NCBI GenBank assembly: GCA_016713535.1
Contig: JADJOY010000023.1
Coordinates: 1 to 64,000, forward strand
Direction: 5' to 3'
Source of the DNA: Deltaproteobacteria bacterium
GTDB taxonomy: Bacteria; JADJOY01
Length of the DNA: 64,000 nucleotides
Position 1 is the stretch's first letter, and each line of letters starts with the position of its first letter. Shown here piece by piece: positions 58,658 to 64,000 of the stretch. A model generated the notes under the pieces. The model saw nothing but the letters and a program-made list of their open reading frames with translations. It did no database searches and was not told where the DNA came from. The translations under genes were made by a program, and so were the position numbers.

Positions 58658-59531
58658 CGCGAGTCACCTGCGCGGCTCCGTGGCGCGCCCGCTTGCTCAC
58701 GCGCTTTGCGCGCTTGCTCTGCTTTCGGCGGTCCCCTGCACGAGCCGAGCGCCCGCGCAGGATGGGGGCTGGACGATCGAACGGATCCTTGTGAAGCACC
58801 GATTCGCGAGCGACCTGGGGGGACCCGCGCGTGCCGCGCTCTCGCCGAGCGGCACGCTGGTCGTGGACGAGGGCAGCAACTCCCTCATCGTGCGCGACTC
58901 ACCTGCGAGCGTCGCGGCCGTGCGCTCGCTGGTATCCCAGCTCGACGTCGAGCCGCGCCAGGTCACCCTACGGGTGCGGGCGATCGAGCACCGCGAGCTC
59001 AAGCGGAGCCGCTCGGACGTCCGCGTCGCGGGCGCGATCGACTCGGCCGGTGAGGCGCACGTGGCCGTCGGCATGGTGCTCGGAAAGGAGACGGCGATCC
59101 GCTCTGCCCACTTGACCCAGACCGTGACCGTGCAGAGCGGGCAGCGCGCCAAGCTCAGCGTCGGCGGGACGCAGCCGGTCGAGGTCGGTAGGGGGCGAGG
59201 CGCGAGCGAGGTCGCGCTTCGAGACTTCGGCGGCCAGGTCGTCGCCGAGCCGACCGTGCTCGGAGACGGCCGAACACGCGTCCGGCTCTCGCCGCGGTCG
59301 ACCACGCCGGTGGATCCGCGCTCGGGCGTCGCTCACGGCGCGGGGCTCGACACCGAGGTCGTCCTCGCGCCCGGCGAGTCCATGGTCATCGGTGGCGTCA
59401 ATCGACAGCGAGCCGGGACCTCGTCGGCATGGCCGGCTGGCCGCGCGGACGAACTGGACACCGACTCGCTCGTTTATCTGCTCGACGTCACGCTCGGCTC
59501 GAAAGTGCCCCCGCGACAGCCGCGCCCCTGA
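58647..59531 (+). CDS. Secretin-like envelope protein (N1-like plus short secretin segment)
   Basis: 294 residues from GTG 58647. A signal peptide (ARPLAHALCALALLSAVPCTS) is followed by an N1-type secretin domain (TLVVDEGSNSLIVRDSPASVAAVRSLVSQLD, then PRQVTLRVRAIEHRELK). A beta-rich region resembles a cut-down secretin core (TVTVQSGQRAKLSVGG, AEPTVLGDGRTRVRLSPR, VVLAPGESMVIGGVN). It is far shorter than a pore-forming secretin and has no type II or III partner genes nearby. It could be a periplasmic adaptor or a non-pore relative. The assignment is by pattern only. Confidence 0.65.
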   Translation: MRADASHLRGSVARPLAHALCALALLSAVPCTSRAPAQDGGWTIERILVKHRFASDLGGPARAALSPSGTLVVDEGSNSLIVRDSPASVAAVRSLVSQLDVEPRQVTLRVRAIEHRELKRSRSDVRVAGAIDSAGEAHVAVGMVLGKETAIRSAHLTQTVTVQSGQRAKLSVGGTQPVEVGRGRGASEVALRDFGGQVVAEPTVLGDGRTRVRLSPRSTTPVDPRSGVAHGAGLDTEVVLAPGESMVIGGVNRQRAGTSSAWPAGRADELDTDSLVYLLDVTLGSKVPPRQPRP

Positions 59532-59646
59532 ACGCACCGCTCCGGGCCGGGCCGCTCGAGATTTTCGCCTTGCCGGTGTCCGTGACGCGCCGCTAGGGTC
59601 GCGCGCACGCGGCGAGCCCCACGAACCAGCCCCGGAGAGGATCGCG

Positions 59647-60465
59647 ATGGAGCCGAAGCTCGCGGTGTTCATCGATTTCGAGAACGTCGAGCGAGGCATC
59701 GAGGAGGCCGGACTCGGCCGCTTTCAGGTCGAGTTGGTGCTCGGCCGGCTCCGCGAGAAAGGCAAGGTGATCGTGTCCCGCGCGTACGCGGACTGGGGCC
59801 GCTACGCCACCTACAAGTTCGACTTCCAGGACCACGGGATCGATCTGATCGAGCTGCCGTCGCGTCGCAAGGGCCAGAAGAACATGGCCGACATCAAGAT
59901 GGTGGTGGACGCGCTCGATTACGCGTGGAAGTGGAGCTACCTGGACTCGTTCGTGATCGTGTCCGGCGACAGCGATTTCACGCCGCTGATCTCGAAGCTG
60001 CGGGAGTACAACCGGTTCGTGATGGGCATGGGTGTGCGCAAGTCGACATCCACGCTCATCGCCGACACGTGCGACGAGTTCGTGTACTACGACGATCTCG
60101 TGAAGCTGAAGGAGAAGCAGCGAGAGCGACGCCGCATCGACGACGATCCGACGCAGACGTTCGCGTTGCTCTTGGAGACCGTCGATGCGATGAAAGCGAG
60201 TCACGAGGTGCTGCTGAGCTCGATGGTCAAGCAGACGATGCTCCGCAAGAAACCCGACTTCGACGAACGCGCGCTCGGGTTTCGCACCTTCAAGCGCCTG
60301 CTAGAGACGGCTCGTGACAAGGGACTGATTGGCCTCGTACGCGATGAGCGCAGCGGCACCTACCGGATCGTGGAGCCCGACGAGGGCGCGCCAGCGGCTT
60401 TGGTCAAGTCCGTTCGATCCGAACGATCAGCGGGGGGGTTGCCCCCGGATGCCGGCGCAGCGTGA
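59647..60465 (+). CDS. NYN-domain ribonuclease with C-terminal LOTUS/OST-HTH domain
   Basis: 272 residues from ATG 59647, with AGAGGA upstream. The NYN (PIN-like) core has the acidic residues in AVFIDFENVERG, MADIKMVVDAL and VSGDSDFTPLI, as in the LabA/DUF88 family. The C-terminal half (TFALLLETVDAMKASHEVLLSSMVKQTM, FRTFKRLLETARDKGLIGL) matches an OST-HTH/LOTUS domain, which binds RNA. The predicted activity is a metal-dependent RNase acting in the cytoplasm. Its 3' end overlaps the convergent GIDE-type gene by 62 bp. Confidence 0.88.
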   Translation: MEPKLAVFIDFENVERGIEEAGLGRFQVELVLGRLREKGKVIVSRAYADWGRYATYKFDFQDHGIDLIELPSRRKGQKNMADIKMVVDALDYAWKWSYLDSFVIVSGDSDFTPLISKLREYNRFVMGMGVRKSTSTLIADTCDEFVYYDDLVKLKEKQRERRRIDDDPTQTFALLLETVDAMKASHEVLLSSMVKQTMLRKKPDFDERALGFRTFKRLLETARDKGLIGLVRDERSGTYRIVEPDEGAPAALVKSVRSERSAGGLPPDAGAA

Positions 60466-61067
60466 GGGTCCCGGTCTCGTCGGTGGCGAGGCCCCGGACC
60501 ACCACGACACGGTTGAGCGGGATCACACGCTCGATGAACTTGAAACCCAGCGTGTGCGCGTCGACTCGGAGGTCGAGGTCCGCAGTGAGCACGTAGGGAA
60601 ACTCCTTGACCTTGATCTTGGCCTCGGTCTGGCTCGCCAGCCCGACGCGCTCGAACCGCTCGACCACGGTCTCGGACTCGAATACCGCGCCCTCGGGATC
60701 GACGGTCACTTCCTCGTCCCGATCGGCCAACCAGAAGATGCCGCACGAGCGGCGCTTCGCCATCAGCACGTCCTGGCCGCTGGAAGCGTCCTGGTCTCCG
60801 AGCAGCGGCAGCGCTCCCTCGCGCTGACGGCGCTTCCACATCCGCTCGACGACGTACTCGTAGTAGATGCACGGGCTCGAGTCGATCCCCGAGCGCAGCG
60901 CCGCCGGCGTCCGGGCCATCCCCCATGGCCTCGACGGGCATACGAAACGTGCCTTTCGGATGGCGAGCGCGGTGCTCCTGGTAGATCTTCAGCAGCTCGC
61001 GCACCGGCACGACCCGCCCAGCGGAGGGACCACTCCCCGGCGGAGTGGGACCTTCGGACCGATGCAT
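60404..61067 (-). CDS. GIDE-domain (MULAN-like) protein, frameshifted
   Basis: The reconstructed frame starts at ATG 61067 (RSEGPTPPGSGPSAG, VVPVRELLKIYQEHRARHPKGTFRMPVEAMG). It shifts at the C run 60920-60924 and continues as ARTPAALRSGIDSSPCIYYEYVVE. Removing one base joins them. The rest fits a GIDE domain: CGIFWLADRDEEVTVDPEGA, ERVIPLNRVVVVRGLATDE and ATPPLIVRIER. GIDE domains occur in mitochondrial MULAN and in uncharacterised bacterial proteins, usually with TM helices; none is seen here. Function unknown. Confidence 0.7.
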
Positions 61068-61116
61068 GGTTCGCACGAAAAGATGCTCGCAGGAAGCTTG
61101 GCGCCCGTCCGGCGCG

Positions 61117-62235
61117 TCACTCGAAGATGTCCCGGACGCGCTCGAAGAAGCCGCGGTCGCCGCCACCGGGCTCCTCGCCTTCCTCGCGACCGAGCGCCTC
61201 GAAGAGCTCTCGCTGGCGAGGGTTCAGCTCGGTGGGCACGTGCACCTCGATGCGAACGTTCTGATCGCCCCGGCCGAGGCCGTTGGGCGAGGGCATGCCC
61301 TTTCCTCGCAGCCGGTAGATCCGCCCCGGCTGGGTGCCCGGCTGGGTCTTCATGCGGATCGGACCATCGAGCGTCGGCACCTGAACCTCGGCGCCGAGCG
61401 CCGCCTGGGAGACGGTCAGCTTCAAATCGTAGAACAGGTCGCCGGCCTCGCGCTTGAACTGCGGGTGCTCCTGGATCTGCACCACGACGTACAGATCGCC
61501 GGCGCTCCCTCCACCGGCCCCCATTTCGCCTTCGCCCTGCAGTCTCAGTCGGCTCTCGTTCTCGACGCCTGCCGGCACTCGCACCTTGAGCTCGTGGCGT
61601 GACTTGATCGAGCCGGCTCCCTGGCACCGCGAGCATGGATCGCGCACGATGCGGCCCTTGCCGTCGCACTGCGAGCACGGCTTCGCGACGTTGAAGAAGC
61701 CCTGCTGGATGCGAATCTGCCCCGCGCCGCGACAGGTCGGACAGCTCGTCGATCCGGCAGCGGTCACCGCACCGCTGCCGTTGCACTGGGTGCACGGACG
61801 CCGGCGGGGCACGCGAATCTTCTTCTCGGTGCCGAATGCGGCTTCCTCGAGGGTGATCTCGAGATTGTAGCGTAGGTCGCTACCTCGCTCTCCACGAGCG
61901 TTCGCGCCGGGACCGCGCGCGCCGAAGATGTCGTTGAAGAGATCGCCAAAGAGGTCCTGGAAGTTGCCCGGGTTCTGCGCGCCGGGTCCGGGACGGGCTC
62001 CGCCGAAGGGTCCGCCGGCCGATCCGAAGCGGTCGTAATTCGCCCGTTTCGGCGGATCGCTGAGCACGCCGTATGCCTCGGAGATCTCCTTGAAGCGCTC
62101 CTCCGCCTGGGGATTCCCGGGATTCTTGTCCGGATGGTACTGGTGAGCGAGACGCCGGTAGGCCTTCTTGATTTCGTCGAGCGACGAACCGCGCGGCACC
62201 CCGAGCACTTGGTAGTAATCGCGCGCGGGGCTCAC
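61117..62235 (-). CDS. dnaJ: Chaperone protein DnaJ
   Basis: 372 residues from GTG 62235, overlapping the Hsp70-like stop as GTGA. The J domain has [34 protein letters not shown] with the HPD motif. A Gly/Phe linker follows, then four CxxCxGxG zinc motifs ([32 protein letters not shown]) and the C-terminal substrate-binding beta domains. It is a co-chaperone that delivers clients to Hsp70 and stimulates its ATPase. Its coupling to a divergent Hsp70, without GrpE nearby, suggests a dedicated second system rather than the housekeeping dnaK operon. Confidence 0.94.
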   Translation of the reverse strand: MSPARDYYQVLGVPRGSSLDEIKKAYRRLAHQYHPDKNPGNPQAEERFKEISEAYGVLSDPPKRANYDRFGSAGGPFGGARPGPGAQNPGNFQDLFGDLFNDIFGARGPGANARGERGSDLRYNLEITLEEAAFGTEKKIRVPRRRPCTQCNGSGAVTAAGSTSCPTCRGAGQIRIQQGFFNVAKPCSQCDGKGRIVRDPCSRCQGAGSIKSRHELKVRVPAGVENESRLRLQGEGEMGAGGGSAGDLYVVVQIQEHPQFKREAGDLFYDLKLTVSQAALGAEVQVPTLDGPIRMKTQPGTQPGRIYRLRGKGMPSPNGLGRGDQNVRIEVHVPTELNPRQRELFEALGREEGEEPGGGDRGFFERVRDIFE

Positions 62236-64000
62236 GACAGCGCCGCCTCGGACGATCCACCGGCGCGCAGCCGCTCGGCGAGACTTCGGGCCGAGAGCTG
62301 CATGTGCTCCAGGTCCGTACCCGCGATCGCGCTGCGCGCACCGGCGATGGCGGCCAGCAGGGACGGATCCGGATCCCCCGCCCCGCTCGGCCGCCCTTCT
62401 CCCAGCCACCGGTTGGCCCTGAGCACCTGCCCCTGGAGTAGCGAGCGGGCGCGCACCAGGCCGTCCCGCAGCCGTTGCGCCTCGACCAGGCGATCGAGCT
62501 CCGACGCGACGTGTGCCGCGGTCCGCGCCGTATCCTGCAACCGCTCGAGCGGAATCGTCTCGAGCGCGCCTGGCGCTCGCACGCCGACCGCGGCCTGCCC
62601 GTCGGCGTCGGCCTCCACGACAAGCTCGATGCGGCGGAAATCGTTGCGAGGCCCCGCCGACGCAGCGACCCGGAACGAGGCGAGCGGCACTCCCAGTTCT
62701 GCGCGTTCGACGTCGCCTTCGATCAGCTCGACCGGGTGACGCTCGAGCGCCGCGACCGGGTATGGTCCGCTCACGGTGGCGGGCAACGGCGCATAGCGGT
62801 CGATGAAGCGCAAGACGCCGCCGTCGGGGTTGCGAACACCGATCGCGTGCGGGGCGACACGAAGCAGGAACACGTCCGGCAGATCTCCTTCCCGGCGGGC
62901 ACCGTGGATCGCGGCACCTATCGCGGCCCAAGGCGTCCGCTGCGGATCCACTCGAACGTCTCGCGCCGAGCGAGCCCGAAGCGCCTGCGCCAGGAACGTG
63001 ATCGAGGGTGCGCCGCCGATCAAGATCCACCGTGCCACCCGGTCCGGTCCGCCGGCTCGCGCCAAGCCAGCGAGCTCCTCCTCGAAGGCCGTGATCACGG
63101 GGCGGGCCAGCTCGCGGAGACGATCGACGTCGACGTGCGTCCGCAGGTGCCGCGGACCGGACGCGGGCAACGCCAGAAACGGCACGTCGACCGCAGCGGG
63201 CGCCTTGGGCCAAGCACGCAAGCGCGCCAGGGCGGCCTCACACTCGTCGTGAGGCGAGCCACCGCGCGAGGGGCGAAGCGAAACATCGAGAGAAAGGTCG
63301 CCGGCGAAAGGCTCGGCGAGGAAGCGGCTCAACCGCCCGACGAGATCCTCCCCGAGCGCCATGCGACGCCCGCCGAACCGCTCGAGGTCGATCGCGTCGT
63401 CGGTGAGCTCCACGAGCGCGGTTCCCACCGACGCGACGTCGTGCTCGACGAGGCCGATCGGACCACGCTCGCCGGCGTCGTGAAGAGCAACCGAGATCGC
63501 CGCCGCCGACGGGATGGCATGGACCCGCTCGAAACCAGCGGCTCGCGCCGCGACCAGCACGCGCGCCCGAGCTGCAGCGCTGTACCAGGACGGGTAAGCG
63601 ATCGCGCCCGTCCTGATCGGCTGCCCAACCAGATCACTCGCGACCGAACGCGCCCCTCGCGAGGAGGCACGCGACGAGACTCTCGACGCACCATTCCACC
63701 CCGTGCAGCGAGTGGTGCGGTCCTGAGTCACCCGCCCTCCGCGACCGGGAACGGGAACAGCGAACGGTCGTCACCGAGGACGGGGCGGTCGAGCCCGAGC
63801 GAGCGCGCGAGCTGGGGGGCGGCGCCGTCGGGATCGGAAAGCGCTCGGACGCGCGCGTGGAATCCCGTGAACACGAGGCCGTCGCGATCCACGTGAACCG
63901 CCGCGGGGCCCTCCAGCGCCGGGCTCTGCACCCGCTGTAGGCGCTCACCCCGCCCGCGCAGCACCACCGTCGCGAGCTGGCGATCGGAGAGATCGATACC
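62232..64000 (-). CDS. Divergent Hsp70-family protein (frameshifted; 5' end outside window)
   Basis: The N-terminus near the right edge reads [19 protein letters not shown], then [17 protein letters not shown]. The frame shifts near 63731-63733 into [24 protein letters not shown], and again near 63640-63650 into [31 protein letters not shown]. Later Hsp70 landmarks are [34 protein letters not shown] and a C-terminal helical region. The conserved phosphate loops are degenerate compared with DnaK, so ATPase activity is uncertain. The gene couples to dnaJ through GTGA. Start codon beyond 64000. Confidence 0.78.

Overview
The window is 64 kb of very GC-rich bacterial chromosome with dense genes. 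GTG and TTG starts are frequent, and many same-strand neighbours overlap by 4 bp (GTGA, ATGA or TTGA). The gene content suggests an environmental delta-proteobacterial-type lineage (Myxococcota, Binatota or similar). The clues are multiheme cytochromes, several B12-binding radical SAM proteins, many beta-propellers, EF-hand proteins, a steroid 5-alpha-reductase and fatty-acid-type CoA enzymes. This placement is inferred from gene types only. I saw no rRNA, tRNA, CRISPR array, insertion sequence or prophage.

Layout. 1-4 kb: two head-to-head membrane cytochromes, each fusing a histidine-rich membrane module to a pentaheme c domain. 4.1-7.2 kb: two cobalamin-binding radical SAM proteins. 7.2-14.8 kb: membrane proteins and propellers, including a translationally coupled operon (EF-hand protein, propeller, two membrane proteins). 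15-20.3 kb: GDP-mannose chemistry (mannose-6-phosphate-isomerase-type cupin, gmd, phosphomannomutase), interleaved with two envelope peptidases. 20.3-28.7 kb: an HtrA-like lipoprotein that lacks the whole catalytic triad, a lipoprotein, two tandem YfhO-type membrane proteins with a coupled Cys4 mini-protein, and a third radical SAM protein. 28.8-35 kb: a membrane protein, an Old Yellow Enzyme homologue, an enoyl-CoA hydratase, a PfkB sugar/adenosine kinase, and two tandem paralogues of an unrecognised family. 35-37.5 kb: acetyltransferase, membrane protein, RppH and NudC. 37.6-41.4 kb: epimerase, steroid 5-alpha-reductase with an in-frame TGA, alpha/beta hydrolase and metallo-beta-lactamase-fold hydrolase. 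41.6-49.3 kb: a large periplasmic-propeller diguanylate cyclase, a W/S/G-rich secreted protein, a polyprenyl-phosphate sugar transferase and a LysM lytic transglycosylase. 49.4-53.1 kb: a Fur-family regulator with a visible self-regulating promoter, a ferredoxin, a duplicated-HTH protein, a cobalamin-binding-type protein and a TPR protein. 53.1-56.8 kb: two coupled hotdog thioesterases, a B12/radical-SAM-like protein without cluster cysteines, and a PQQ-type propeller. 56.8-64 kb: small proteins including a 29-residue bS22-type ribosomal protein, an alpha/beta hydrolase, a secretin-like fragment protein, a NYN-LOTUS nuclease, a GIDE-domain protein, and DnaJ coupled to a divergent Hsp70.

Two themes run through the window. 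One is envelope and exopolysaccharide building: the GDP-sugar genes, the WcaJ-type transferase, YfhO, transglycosylase, endopeptidase and c-di-GMP signalling. The other is redox and radical chemistry: cytochromes, radical SAM proteins, Old Yellow Enzyme and ferredoxin.

A caution on the sequence itself. About nine genes are broken by single-base shifts, most of them at or beside short G/C runs where one base restores a convincing protein. This looks more like assembly error than widespread pseudogenisation. The TGA in the steroid reductase is different: it is a substitution, not an indel.
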